In this document: in pieces, positions 42,611 to 51,718 of the stretch | How positions within the stretch are numbered: position 1 is the first letter of the stretch | Layout of the letters: every line of letters starts with the position of its first letter | Assembly: GCA_003285105.1 (NCBI GenBank) | Contig: CP030158.1 | Location: forward strand, 3,954,449 to 4,018,448 | DNA from: Roseithermus sacchariphilus | GTDB lineage: Bacteria > Bacteroidota > Rhodothermia > Rhodothermales > MEBIC09517 | Length of the DNA: 64,000 nucleotides | Direction: 5' to 3' | Translations under genes and position numbers: made by a program | The notes under the pieces: model-generated | Told to the model about the DNA's origin: nothing | What the model saw: only the letters and a program-made list of their open reading frames with translations | Databases searched by the model: none

Positions 42611-45600
42611 CTACCGCACCAGCAGCAACGACTCCAGAGCGTCGTAGACCTGCCCGTCCGCCCTGGCGGTGATCCGGTAGAAGTAGACCCCGCTGGCGAC
42701 CGGCTGCCCGGCGTCGTTGATGCCCGTCCATCGCAGGCGCTGCGGCCCGGGCGGCAGGTCGCCGTCCACGAGCGTGGCCACGGTGCGGCCGAGCACGTCG
42801 AAGACCTTCACGGACACGGTCGCCTGCGCGGGGAGCTGGAAGGACAGCGTCATCGCGCCGGCCGCCGGGCTGAACGGGCTCGGATACGCCCCCGCCACCC
42901 TGAACGCCGGCTCGATCACCGTCACGGTGGCCTCCGCGACGACGCTCGTCTGCCCGTCGCTCGCCTCCACGCGGATGACGACCGCGCCCACCTGCTCCAG
43001 GGACGGAACGAAGGTGAACACGCCCGTCTGCGGGTCGATGGTGGCGTTGGGGACGGCGTCGACGAGGCGATAGGTGACCCCGTCTCCGTCCGGGTCCTGC
43101 ACGTCGAAGGTGAACTGCAACGTCTGCGCGGCGGTGATGAGCGTGTCGGGCAGGACCCGGGCGAGCACCGGCGGGCGGTTCGTCTCGGTCACGTTGATGA
43201 CGACGCCGATCCGGTCTTCGTCGCGCCCATCGGTGACGACTACGGTGAAGGCATACAGCCCTGCCTGATCGAAGTCGGGAGAGAACAGGAACTGCCCCGT
43301 CTGGGCGTTGATCGTCGCCCGGGCCGGCACCTCGCCGTCGAGGGCATAGGCCAGCACGTCACATTCGTCCTCGTCCCGTGCCTCGAAGGTAAAGGCCAGC
43401 GTCTGCCCCTCGGCCACGGAGAGGGACAGGCCGTCGGCTGTGGTGAAGACCGGCGGGCGGTTCGGCTGGATCTCGCCGAGCGTGCTTTCCCAGAACGCCT
43501 GCGCGGCATCGGCGCTCGCCTGTATGGCCTCGGGGCTGGTGCCACCGATCACGGCAAAAGCCATGTCGAACGCACACCCCGGCTTCAGCCCCACCGGACC
43601 GGCGCCGAGCAGCGTCGAGATGTCGGCCCCGTCCAGGTCGGTGCGCTGGACGCCGCCGCTGAGGAAGCTCCACTTCTCCGCATCCGTGAAGCCGTTGCCG
43701 GCATCTCCGCCGTAGATCTCCGTCTCGTTGTCGATGGCACGGTAGGAGACGTCGGCATTGGTGGTGAGCAGCTTCGTGGCCAGCAGCACCGTCGGCGCCG
43801 TGGCCGCGTTCTGCGCGACACCCATGCGGCGCTCGGCGTCGAAGCGCGCGTAGTCGAGCGCGTCCGCGTTGAGATCCCAGTCGAAGAAGAGCCCGGCGTG
43901 GACGTTGTTGAGGGTCGTCAGGCCGGCGTTGGTGATGCGGTATTTGAAAATGACGAAGTCGTTGCGGGCCTCGCTCGTGTCGGCGAAGGTTTCCTGATCG
44001 ACGGTGATGCCGAGCGGTAGCGGGGCCGGGCTGTCGACCAGCGTGATCTGCCCTTCCTCGTGCGCCAGCACGCCCGGCCGGGTGATCTCGAGCACGGACC
44101 CTGGCGCCGGGGCAAAGTCGGCATCCTGACCGACGCCGTCCTGCACACCGCGCACGGCGTCGGAGATGCGCCCCGGCCCGTTGGCGATCATCAGACCGCC
44201 CTCGAACAGGTAATTGACGCCCTGATACACGAACCCGACACCCCGTGAGTCCGGATCGAAGGTGTCGCTGAAGGTCGTCCAGCCGATGTTGCCTTCCTCC
44301 GTGATGGAGACCTGCACGGGGCCGGTGTCGTGCGTCAGGACCGAGGCCGGGTTGGCGAGCAGCTCGAAGCGCGTGGCATCGGTATAGGCACCGCCGTCGG
44401 CCTCGACTTCGGCAAAGAACACCAGGGTGTACTCGTTCGGGGTGTCCGCCCCGACGGTGAACGTGAAGGGCACCTCCAGGCTCGTGCCGCCCGGCAGCGC
44501 CGTCGCCGTCACCTCGCCCTGCTCCACCGTGATCCGGTCGTCCGGCGTCGTCAGCCGAAACGTGAGGTTCGTCGCATCCGCCAGGAAGTTGGTATAGGTC
44601 AGCGTCAGCGTGATGGTCTCCTCCCGGTTGATGGCCCCGTCTCCGCCTTCGTCGGCCACGGCCACGTTCGTCGTGCGGACGGCCGGGTGATCGAACTCGG
44701 TCACGGCCCGCAGGGCATTGACGCGGCCGCGCCCCAGGCGCCCCGTGAAGCCCGCGTTGGCGTCGTCGATGGGATCGGCGGTGACGCGCAACTGCTCGCG
44801 GACCTGCGCCATCGACCAGTCCGGTTGCCGGGTTTTGACCAGGGCGGCGATGCCGGCCACGAGCGGCGAGGAGAACGACGTGCCGTTGAGTTGATCGTCA
44901 TAGGCATCGCCCGGATACGTGCTGTTGAGGGACGACCCCGGCGCAAAGACGTCGACGCTGCGGCCGAAGTTGGAATAGACCGCCTTCTGGTCGCTCGCCT
45001 TGTTCGTCGCCCCGACGGAGAGCACCCCGAACAGGTTGGCCGGGTTCTGAGGCTGGGTGTCGTTGTTCGTCCCGAAGCCCCCGGATCCGTTGCCGGCCGA
45101 GGTGACGACGAGCGTGCCGTTGGCCACGGCAAAGTCGATCACGTCCTGGGCGAAGCGTGAGAGGCCGGGTCCGCCCCAGCTTGCGTTGGCGATATGCGCT
45201 CCGTTCTCGGCGGCATAGACGATGCCGGCGTAGCCGTAGCAGACCAAGTTGTCCAGATCCGGACAACCCGCGTTGATGGGCATGAACTGCGCGTTCCAGC
45301 TGCTGCCGGCCACCCCGAGGCCGTTGTTCGTCACCGCCGCCGCCACCCCGGCGACGACCGTGCCGTGCTGGGCGTTGCCGGGCGTAGCCGAGAGCCCCGT
45401 CGGATCGGCCGAGTCGTTGGCGAAGTTCCAGCCGTGGACGTCGTCCTCGTAGCCGTTCTGATCGTCATCGACGCCGTTGCCCGGGATCTCTCCGGGGTTC
45501 GTCCAGACGTTGTCGATGAGGTCTTCGTGCCGCCACTCCGTGCCGCCGTCGATGATGGCGATGACGACGCGCTCGTCGGGGCTGCCGAGGCCCTGCTCCC

Positions 45601-46186
45601 CGCGGACGACGTCCCAGGCCTCGGGCAGCAGCACCTGCTGGAGGTGCGACATCTGGCTGACGAGCGGGTCATTCGGCAGGATCGCTGCGGCCGCCGGACT
45701 CGCCGGGGCCGCCGGGCTCGCCGGCAGATCGTGCAGGCGGTGGATCTGGAGCGGCTCGGCGTAGACCACCTCGGCCAGGCGCTCGAAGTCGGCGGCAACG
45801 GCCCGCGGGTCGGCGGAGCCTTCGTAGCGGACGTAGAAGACCTGCCGGAGGTCTTCCGCTCGCTTCCGGGCGCTGCGGGCCAGGAACGGGAAGGCCGGCT
45901 CGACGGCATAGACGCGATGCCGCCGGCCCAGCTTGTCGAAGCCGGCCAGCCCGGTCGTTCCGCCCTGGAGGGACAGGGCCTGCCGCGCCTGCGGCCGGAG
46001 CTTGACCACCACGACGCCGGGCTGTACCTGGCCGGCCACCGAGGGACGGTCCGGGCCCGCCCCCTCCGGTGCCGCGTCGAGAGGGAGAGCCCCGATCAGG
46101 GCCAGCATCACAATCATGCCGAGCCGAAGCGAGAAAGAAGGCCGGGCGGAACGCCGGATCGTCTGCATCATGGGTTCAGGCTTCAT
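42611..46186 (-). CDS. Secreted subtilisin-like protease with T9SS sorting domain
   Basis: 1191 residues from ATG 46186, chosen because AGAAGG lies about nine bases upstream and the signal peptide (RLGMIVMLALIGALPLDAA) follows. A propeptide region (about 45-160) precedes an S8 catalytic domain with Asp213 (AIIDGGTEW), His274 (HGTVVAGVAA) and Ser437 (NGTSFSSPLVAG), all intact. Further beta-sandwich modules follow, including two cadherin-like repeats starting NRPPVF and NRPPVL. The last about 90 residues (AYPSPFSPAAGAMTLSF...VKVFDVLGRTVATLVDGDLPPG...GVYFYRI) form a type A T9SS sorting domain. It is therefore a cell-surface or released protease. Confidence 0.93.
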   Translation of the reverse strand: MKPEPMMQTIRRSARPSFSLRLGMIVMLALIGALPLDAAPEGAGPDRPSVAGQVQPGVVVVKLRPQARQALSLQGGTTGLAGFDKLGRRHRVYAVEPAFPFLARSARKRAEDLRQVFYVRYEGSADPRAVAADFERLAEVVYAEPLQIHRLHDLPASPAAPASPAAAAILPNDPLVSQMSHLQQVLLPEAWDVVRGEQGLGSPDERVVIAIIDGGTEWRHEDLIDNVWTNPGEIPGNGVDDDQNGYEDDVHGWNFANDSADPTGLSATPGNAQHGTVVAGVAAAVTNNGLGVAGSSWNAQFMPINAGCPDLDNLVCYGYAGIVYAAENGAHIANASWGGPGLSRFAQDVIDFAVANGTLVVTSAGNGSGGFGTNNDTQPQNPANLFGVLSVGATNKASDQKAVYSNFGRSVDVFAPGSSLNSTYPGDAYDDQLNGTSFSSPLVAGIAALVKTRQPDWSMAQVREQLRVTADPIDDANAGFTGRLGRGRVNALRAVTEFDHPAVRTTNVAVADEGGDGAINREETITLTLTYTNFLADATNLTFRLTTPDDRITVEQGEVTATALPGGTSLEVPFTFTVGADTPNEYTLVFFAEVEADGGAYTDATRFELLANPASVLTHDTGPVQVSITEEGNIGWTTFSDTFDPDSRGVGFVYQGVNYLFEGGLMIANGPGRISDAVRGVQDGVGQDADFAPAPGSVLEITRPGVLAHEEGQITLVDSPAPLPLGITVDQETFADTSEARNDFVIFKYRITNAGLTTLNNVHAGLFFDWDLNADALDYARFDAERRMGVAQNAATAPTVLLATKLLTTNADVSYRAIDNETEIYGGDAGNGFTDAEKWSFLSGGVQRTDLDGADISTLLGAGPVGLKPGCAFDMAFAVIGGTSPEAIQASADAAQAFWESTLGEIQPNRPPVFTTADGLSLSVAEGQTLAFTFEARDEDECDVLAYALDGEVPARATINAQTGQFLFSPDFDQAGLYAFTVVVTDGRDEDRIGVVINVTETNRPPVLARVLPDTLITAAQTLQFTFDVQDPDGDGVTYRLVDAVPNATIDPQTGVFTFVPSLEQVGAVVIRVEASDGQTSVVAEATVTVIEPAFRVAGAYPSPFSPAAGAMTLSFQLPAQATVSVKVFDVLGRTVATLVDGDLPPGPQRLRWTGINDAGQPVASGVYFYRITARADGQVYDALESLLLVR

Positions 46187-46346
46187 CCCGCGGCCTTCTG
46201 CCACCAGAAGCTCCGCGCTGATTCGATGGGACATTTCAATGGATCGGGTATGGCGTCCGCCGGAGGGGCTCCGCCGGATGCGGGGACACAGTCTCACGAT
46301 TCAGGAACAGGTTCGCAAGGCCCATATCAGGCCACCTGAAGCTCTC

Positions 46347-47471
46347 TCATACCACCTGGCGGAAGAGCGCACCTTCGAGCGTCAGGCCCGGCCCGAAGGC
46401 CACGGCCACGCCCTGCTCGAAGCCGCGTTCGCCCCGGCGGCGCGCCGCCCGATGCCGCTCCAGCAGCCGGGCCAGGACGAACAGGATCGTCGCCGAGCTC
46501 ATGTTGCCGTACTGCCGCAGCACCTCCAGGCTGTCGGCCACGTCGGCATCGGAGAGCCCGAGCACGTCCCGCGCCTTCTCCACGATGGCCCGTCCGCCGG
46601 GGTGGATGGCCCAGAAATCGACGTCCGGAAGGGTCAGGCCGTGGCGTGCCAGGAGCGTCTGCACGAAGCCCGGTAGATGCCGTGCCAGCACCGACGGAAC
46701 GCGATGCGAGAGCCCCATCCGGAAACCGGTGTCGCCGATGTCCCACGTCATGTACTCCATCGAATCGTCGTCGAGGAGACAGAGGTTGTCGGCATAGGCC
46801 AGGCTGCCCCGGGCTTCGTCGGCCGGGCGGGCCGCCAGCACGGCCGCCGCCGCGCCATCCGAAAAGATCGCGTTGACGACGGCACTCTCCATCGTCTCCT
46901 CGACCTGAAAGTGCAGCGTGCACAGTTCGAGGCAGACCAGGAGCACGCGCGCCCCGGGATCGGCCTGGCAGAAGCCGTGCGCCACGCGCAGGGCATTGAA
47001 GGCGGCGTAGCATCCCATGAAGCCCACCATGACGCGCTGCGTGTCCGGCCGCAGCCCGAGCCGCTTCACCAGCTCCACGTCGAGGCCCGGCGCAAAGAAA
47101 CCCGTGCAACTGACCGTGATCACGTGCGTGACGGCTTCGGGGGCCAGATCCGCCTCGGTCAGCGCCGCCCGGGCCACCGCCTCGGCCAGCGGGATGGCCG
47201 CCTCCCGGTACTTCCGGTTCCGCGTGCCCGTCGACGGAGCCGGCTGGAGCGTCCAGGTGGGCGGATAAAACGTGAAGGCCTCCGGTGTGCGGGCGTAATC
47301 GTCGATGCACGACGAGCGGGCGTCGATGCCGGAGCGGGCATACAGCTCGGGCAGACGTTCGCGGACCGCCGGCGGGATGCTCTCTACACGCTGCATGAAC
47401 GCCGCCGCGTGGGCCTGTGAGCGTCGGAGCGGTGGCGTGCCGGTGGCGATGGCTTCGAGCACGGTGGGCAT
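46347..47471 (-). CDS. Type III polyketide synthase (chalcone synthase-like)
   Basis: 374 residues from ATG 47471. Catalytic triad Cys154 (VGFMGCYAAFNAL), His290 (FWAIHPGG) and Asn323 (YGNMSSATILFVL) is complete, with the C-terminal VAFGPGLTLEGALF of the family. These homodimeric enzymes extend an acyl-CoA starter with malonyl-CoA; bacterial members make alkylpyrones, alkylresorcinols or tetrahydroxynaphthalene. No methyltransferase or cytochrome P450 partner is adjacent. The next upstream gene on the same strand is mazG, 54 bp away, which suggests no shared pathway. The product is not predictable from sequence alone. Confidence 0.93.
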   Translation of the reverse strand: MPTVLEAIATGTPPLRRSQAHAAAFMQRVESIPPAVRERLPELYARSGIDARSSCIDDYARTPEAFTFYPPTWTLQPAPSTGTRNRKYREAAIPLAEAVARAALTEADLAPEAVTHVITVSCTGFFAPGLDVELVKRLGLRPDTQRVMVGFMGCYAAFNALRVAHGFCQADPGARVLLVCLELCTLHFQVEETMESAVVNAIFSDGAAAAVLAARPADEARGSLAYADNLCLLDDDSMEYMTWDIGDTGFRMGLSHRVPSVLARHLPGFVQTLLARHGLTLPDVDFWAIHPGGRAIVEKARDVLGLSDADVADSLEVLRQYGNMSSATILFVLARLLERHRAARRRGERGFEQGVAVAFGPGLTLEGALFRQVV

Positions 47472-47525
47472 GGGGGGAAGGCACGGCTGTGGCACGGCAG
47501 CCCGGCATCGCCGGACCACCGGCCT

Positions 47526-48344
47526 TCATTCTTGCTCGAGCGACTTGGCTTCCTCCCAGAACCGGTCCATCTCGGCCAGGTCCGCCTGCGCGAGCGTGCG
47601 TCCCTGTTCGGCCAGACGCTGCTCGATGTGGCGGAAGCGGCGAGTGAAGGTGTCGTTGGTAGCCCGCAGCGCATTTTCCGCGTTGATGCCGGCCAGCCGG
47701 GCGTAGTTGACGAGGGCGAAGAGCACATCCCCGAACTCGGCCTCCTGCCGCTCCGGAGGCGCAGCCTCCTGCACCGCCTCGCGGAACTCCGCCAGCTCCT
47801 CCTCCACCTTGGCCCAGGCTGCCTCCCGGTCCGGGAAGTCGAATCCTACACCAGCCGCCTTCTCCTGCACCCGGTGCGCCCGCAGCAGCGCCGGCAGCTG
47901 GCGCGGCACTCCGTCGAGCGCCGAGGTCCGGCCGTTGCCCTCGGTCATCTTGATCTGCTCCCAGTTGGCAAGCACCTCGTCCGTGCCCCGTACCTGCACG
48001 TCACCGAAGACGTGGGGATGACGCCGAACGAGCTTGTCCGTCTCGGCTTCGATGACGTCCTGCAACGTGAAGCGGCCGTCCTCTTCTGCCATCACGCTAT
48101 GAAAAACCACGTGGAGCAGCAGATCTCCCAGCTCGCGCTTCAACTCATCCCAGTCCCCTGCATCGATGGCCTCGACGGCCTCGTAGGCTTCCTCGATCAG
48201 CAGGTGCTTGACCGATTCGTGGGTCTGCTCCCGGTCCCACGGGCAGTCACGGCGAAGCTGACGGACGATCGCCACGAAGTCGGCATAGACAGCCAGCCGC
48301 TCGGCCGGTTCGCTGAAGCAGGTGTCGTAGAGGGGGTCTGACAT
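47526..48344 (-). CDS. mazG: Nucleoside triphosphate pyrophosphohydrolase MazG
   Basis: 272 residues from ATG 48344, the usual MazG length with two MazG domains. The N-terminal domain shows CPWDREQTHESVKHLLIEEAYEAVEAID and ELGDLLLHVVFH; the second shows KVEEELAEF and EFGDVLFALVNYAR, holding the EExxE/ExxD Mg ligands. Hydrolyses non-canonical or damaged NTPs to NMPs. An in-frame upstream extension translates only a 30-bp duplicated repeat and is not coding in appearance. Confidence 0.95.
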   Translation of the reverse strand: MSDPLYDTCFSEPAERLAVYADFVAIVRQLRRDCPWDREQTHESVKHLLIEEAYEAVEAIDAGDWDELKRELGDLLLHVVFHSVMAEEDGRFTLQDVIEAETDKLVRRHPHVFGDVQVRGTDEVLANWEQIKMTEGNGRTSALDGVPRQLPALLRAHRVQEKAAGVGFDFPDREAAWAKVEEELAEFREAVQEAAPPERQEAEFGDVLFALVNYARLAGINAENALRATNDTFTRRFRHIEQRLAEQGRTLAQADLAEMDRFWEEAKSLEQE

Positions 48345-48350
48345 ACGGCA

Positions 48351-48410
48351 GTCTGAGAAGGAGGCAGGTGGGAAAAAATAGTCTGAGAAGGAGGCAGGCG
48401 GGGAAAAATA
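48351..48410. repeat. Tandem duplication of 30 bp in the mazG leader
   Basis: Two adjacent 30-bp units, 48351-48380 and 48381-48410, differ at two positions. Each contains GAGAAGGAGGCAGG on the plus strand, so the mazG-side transcript carries CCTCCTTCTC twice, complementary to Shine-Dalgarno sequences. The first unit ends seven bases before the mazG ATG. Confidence 0.93.
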
Positions 48411-48638
48411 AGGAACACGGTGCACCCGGCGAGCGCGCTTCCGCCGGGCACACCCCGACACAGGACACGTTAGCCGGGCTGTCCCCTACCCACAACCGGC
48501 GCGAATGTTTTTTCCCAGCCTGTGACATAGTGTTGACACCAGGCTGAAATAATTTTGCCTCCGAGGTTACGGCCGGTCACAGCAGATGTCTTCCGGTCGT
48601 ATCTTCACCCGGGACGGTACGTCCGTACATCTCTTGGC

Positions 48639-48695
48639 GGACTCATGTAGCAGCACAACGGACAGGCCGGCGTCAGCCGGTGGACTCATGTAGCA
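48639..48695. repeat. Direct repeats in the ssb leader
   Basis: GGACTCATGTAGCA occurs at 48639-48652 and again at 48682-48695, 43 bp apart start to start (about four helical turns), ending 41 bp before the ssb ATG. Possible protein-binding or RNA-level site; no function can be assigned. Confidence 0.85.
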
Positions 48696-48736
48696 TCGCC
48701 AAGGACCTTGTTCAACCCAAACTCAAGAGGTGTATC

Positions 48737-49249
48737 ATGGCACGAGGAGTCAACAAAGTCATCCTGATCGGCAACCTGGGGCAGGACCCGGAACTGCGCT
48801 ACACGGGCAGCGGCACGGCCGTCTGCAACATGCGCCTGGCGACGAACGAGTCGTACAAGGACGCCGACGGCCAGCTCGTCGAGAAGACGGAGTGGCACAA
48901 CGTGGTCACGTGGGGCCGCCTGGCGGAGATCTGCGGCGAGTACCTGAAGAAAGGCTCGCAGGTCTACTTCGAGGGGTCGCTCCAGACGCGCTCCTGGGAA
49001 GACCGCGACGGCAACACGCGCTACACGACGGAGGTCAAGGCGCGTGAGATGATGATGCTGTCGGACCGCGGATCGGGCGGATCGTACGGCGGCGGGGACT
49101 CGGATGACTACGGCTACGATCAGCGGCCGCAGCAGAGCCGCTCGCAGGGGCGGCCGCAGCAGGGCCGCTCGCAGCCGCGCCGTGCGCCGCAGGCCGCCGA
49201 ACCCGCCATGGACGACAGCTTCGGCCTGGACGACGATCTGCCGTTCTGA
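48737..49249 (+). CDS. ssb: Single-stranded DNA-binding protein
   Basis: 170 residues from ATG 48737, preceded by AAGAGG. OB-fold domain about 1-112: [50 protein letters not shown] and [17 protein letters not shown]. The linker is Gly/Ser, then Arg/Gln-rich with imperfect repeats ([14 protein letters not shown]). The acidic tip DDDLPF is the canonical tail that recruits replication and repair partners. Followed by an intrinsic terminator. Confidence 0.97.
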   Translation: MARGVNKVILIGNLGQDPELRYTGSGTAVCNMRLATNESYKDADGQLVEKTEWHNVVTWGRLAEICGEYLKKGSQVYFEGSLQTRSWEDRDGNTRYTTEVKAREMMMLSDRGSGGSYGGGDSDDYGYDQRPQQSRSQGRPQQGRSQPRRAPQAAEPAMDDSFGLDDDLPF

Positions 49250-49272
49250 TCGCCTCCGCACGTCGGCTTCAG

Positions 49273-49305
49273 ACGCCGCGCCTCGCTTCGGGGCGCGGCG
49301 TTTTT
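49273..49305 (+). terminator. Intrinsic terminator after ssb
   Basis: Stem ACGCCGCGCC (49273-49282) / GGCGCGGCGT (49292-49301) with a 9-nt loop and a run of five T (49301-49305), 24 bp past the ssb stop. The convergent hydrolase gene ends just beyond. Confidence 0.9.
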
Positions 49306-49326
49306 CGTTCAGCGCCCCGTTTCCGT

Positions 49327-50445
49327 TCAGCGCCTCCGGCCCGCCCGTTCCGCCCAGCGCCGCTCGGCCTCGACCGCGGGCGTGACGGCCGCGAGAAGGC
49401 CCCTCTCCAGCAGATCGTAGATCCGCCGGTTGTGATTCACGCCGCGGGGCCGGTCGTTCAGCGATGCGGTGCAGACCACCACGAGATCCAGCGCAGGCAG
49501 GACGAACACGTACTGCCCGCCGTATCCCCAGGCAAACCAGCTTTCATAGCCCCCGAACCGCCGGATCCACCAGAAATAGCCGTACTGATTCCCGCTGTAC
49601 CGGGACCGGGTCCGCGGCGTCGTCGAGGCCCGGATCCAGGCTTCGGGGATGATCCGCCGGCCCTCATACCATCCGCCCCGACGATACAATTCGCCGATGC
49701 GGAGCAACTCGCGGGGGGACAGCGCCATGTTGTTGCCACCGAGAAAATAGCCCTGCGGGTCGCGATCCCATCGGCGGAGGTCGATGCCCAGCGGGTCCAT
49801 CAGCCTCGTTCGCGCAAACGCCAGCGTGCTCATCCCCGTGGCCTTCGTCAGGATCACCGAGACGAGATGCGAGGTGCCGGTGCTGTAGATCATTCGTCCT
49901 CCGGGCGCCTCCACGACCGGCCGGTCGAGGGCGTCCCGGACCCAGTCCCGGCTCGACACCCAGGCGCCGTAGTTCTGAAAGCTCGTCGTCTCCAGCCCGG
50001 ACCGCATCGTGAGCAAGTCCTCCAGCGTGATCGTCCGCTTACGCGGGTCTACGTCCTCCTGCTCGAAGTACGCCGGGAAAAAGGGGGCGATGGGCTGCCG
50101 GAGGCTGTCCAGATATCCCTCGGCGAGGGCAATCCCGACGAGCGCCGACAGGATGCTCTTCGACGCCGACTTGATGTTGACCTGCGTGTGCGGCGTCATG
50201 CCGCGGTAGTACGCCTCCAGCACCACCGTCCCGCGGTGGGCGACGAGCAGGCTGTTGAGCGGGTCCAGGTCCGCGGCCTGCGCTTCCACACGGGCCAGCA
50301 CGTCGGCCGCCAGCGAGGGGAGCCGCATGGGCGGGTGCCACGCCGGATCGAACACCCCGGGCTCGGCAGCGCGGGTGCCGGGCACCAGCAGCACCAGCAG
50401 CAGCACCAGCAGCCAGCCGTGCCATCCGTGTCGTCTGTGCCTCAT
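49327..50445 (-). CDS. Exported beta-lactamase-fold serine hydrolase
   Basis: 372 residues from ATG 50445; signal peptide GWLLVLLLVLLVPGTRAA. Class C beta-lactamase/esterase family: nucleophile motif SASK (Ser93-Lys96, SxxK), Tyr motif YST in GGRMIYSTGTSHLVSVIL (YxN-like position), and a late GYGGQYVFVLPALDLVVVC region in place of KTG. LEDLLTMRSGLE is typical of the family. Such proteins are usually esterases or D-amino peptidases rather than true beta-lactamases. Periplasmic location is expected. Monocistronic, convergent with ssb. Confidence 0.88.
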   Translation of the reverse strand: MRHRRHGWHGWLLVLLLVLLVPGTRAAEPGVFDPAWHPPMRLPSLAADVLARVEAQAADLDPLNSLLVAHRGTVVLEAYYRGMTPHTQVNIKSASKSILSALVGIALAEGYLDSLRQPIAPFFPAYFEQEDVDPRKRTITLEDLLTMRSGLETTSFQNYGAWVSSRDWVRDALDRPVVEAPGGRMIYSTGTSHLVSVILTKATGMSTLAFARTRLMDPLGIDLRRWDRDPQGYFLGGNNMALSPRELLRIGELYRRGGWYEGRRIIPEAWIRASTTPRTRSRYSGNQYGYFWWIRRFGGYESWFAWGYGGQYVFVLPALDLVVVCTASLNDRPRGVNHNRRIYDLLERGLLAAVTPAVEAERRWAERAGRRR

Positions 50446-50620
50446 CGGGGGTCGTCGGTCCAGGTCGAAGCATGCCCTTCGGGCGCAGTTACGACCCGGC
50501 CCCGGAAGAGGGTCCCCGACGTACCGACCGGCCCCCGCCGATGGGTGAAGATCCGGCGGAACCTGCGGGACGCACCGGGACGTTTGGGAGACGCTGGCCT
50601 CCCCCATACCGTCCCTGTCC

Positions 50621-51718
50621 ATGGCAACGCGGCTCGACGTCCCGGCCTTCCTCGAAGGCAGCACACAGCATCCCGTGTTCGACGTGCGCACCCCTGCCGA
50701 GTACGCCCAGGGGCACATCCCAGGCGCGCGGAACCTGCCGCTGTTCACGAACGAGGAACGGGCCGAGGTCGGCACCCTCTACAAGCAGGCCGGACGGCAG
50801 GCGGCCATCCTGCGCGGCCTCGAACGGGTCGGGCCGCGCCTGCGCGATCTGGTGGACGCCGTGCAGGCGATCCGCGCGGCGCCCGCAACGGTGCTGGTCC
50901 ATTGCTGGCGTGGTGGGATGCGAAGTGAGAGTGTGGCCTGGCTCCTCGAAACCTGCGGCTATCGCGCCTTCACGCTGCGGGGCGGCTACAAAGCCTTCCG
51001 TCGGCACGTGCTGGACGTGCTGGAGCAACCCCGGCGCGTGATCGTGCTGGGCGGCATGACGGGGTCGGGCAAGACGGACGTGCTGCACGCGCTGCGTGAA
51101 CGCGGTGAGCAGATCCTCGACCTGGAAGCGCTGGCCCACCACAAAGGCTCCGTCTTCGGCGGGCTCGGCGAAGCGCCCCAGCCCACACAGCAGCAGTTCG
51201 AGAACGACCTGGCCCTCGTCTGGGCCACGCTCGACCCGGACCGGCCGGTGTGGATCGAAGACGAGAGCCGCCGGATCGGCCAGCTCTCCATCCCGGCCGC
51301 CTGCTGGCACCGCCTGCAACACGCCCCCGTCATGGTGCTGGAGGTACCCCGCCCGGCACGCATCGACCGCCTGATGGCCCTCTACGGCACACAGCCGCCC
51401 GAGGTGCTGGCCCGGTCCTTCGAGCGCATCCGGCGGCGCCTCGGCGGGCAGCGCACGCAGGAGGCCCTGGACGCGCTCCGCCGCGGCGACCTCCGCACCG
51501 CCTGCGCCCACGCCCTCCATTACTACGACCGCGCCTACCGGCACGCCCTGACCCGGCGCCCCGCCGGACTCGTCCACGCCCTGCCCGTCTCGCCCCCGGC
51601 CGATCCCGCGGCCCTGGCCGAAGCGCTGCGGGCCGCTGCCGGGCACGCCCTCGCAGCGGCGGCCGACACCCGACCACCGGCAGCGCCTCCGCGTTCACCC
51701 GTTTCACCGGCCTCATGA
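50621..51718 (+). CDS. selU: tRNA 2-selenouridine synthase
   Basis: 365 residues (SelU/MnmH/YbbB). N-terminal rhodanese domain with catalytic Cys95 in [14 protein letters not shown]-terminal P-loop domain GMTGSGKT (145-152). It replaces sulfur by selenium in 2-thiouridine at the tRNA wobble position, using selenophosphate, by way of a geranylated intermediate. The tail (about 320-365) is Ala/Pro-rich and looks disordered. The stop overlaps the selD start (ATGA), so enzyme and selenophosphate donor are translationally coupled. Confidence 0.95.
   Translation: MATRLDVPAFLEGSTQHPVFDVRTPAEYAQGHIPGARNLPLFTNEERAEVGTLYKQAGRQAAILRGLERVGPRLRDLVDAVQAIRAAPATVLVHCWRGGMRSESVAWLLETCGYRAFTLRGGYKAFRRHVLDVLEQPRRVIVLGGMTGSGKTDVLHALRERGEQILDLEALAHHKGSVFGGLGEAPQPTQQQFENDLALVWATLDPDRPVWIEDESRRIGQLSIPAACWHRLQHAPVMVLEVPRPARIDRLMALYGTQPPEVLARSFERIRRRLGGQRTQEALDALRRGDLRTACAHALHYYDRAYRHALTRRPAGLVHALPVSPPADPAALAEALRAAAGHALAAAADTRPPAAPPRSPVSPAS

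Larger units (their letters stand above)
48345..48736. promoter_or_regulatory. Divergent mazG/ssb intergenic region
   Basis: About 390 bp with two repeat pairs (listed separately). It also holds a candidate Bacteroidetes-type element TAATTTTG (48550-48557, perfect TAnnTTTG) about 180 bp before ssb, with TTGACA at 48533-48538 upstream. Spacing to that TTGACA is shorter than the usual 19-21 bp, so the promoter assignment is tentative. Confidence 0.45.

Noticed and set aside
41846-44020. Plus-strand open frame of about 720 codons
   Set aside because: Crosses from an off-frame of the third amidohydrolase into the antisense of the protease; not a gene.
48411-48461. Upstream extension of MazG giving a repeated FSPPASFSD peptide
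   Set aside because: The extension merely translates the 30-bp duplication; MazG homology begins at ATG 48344.
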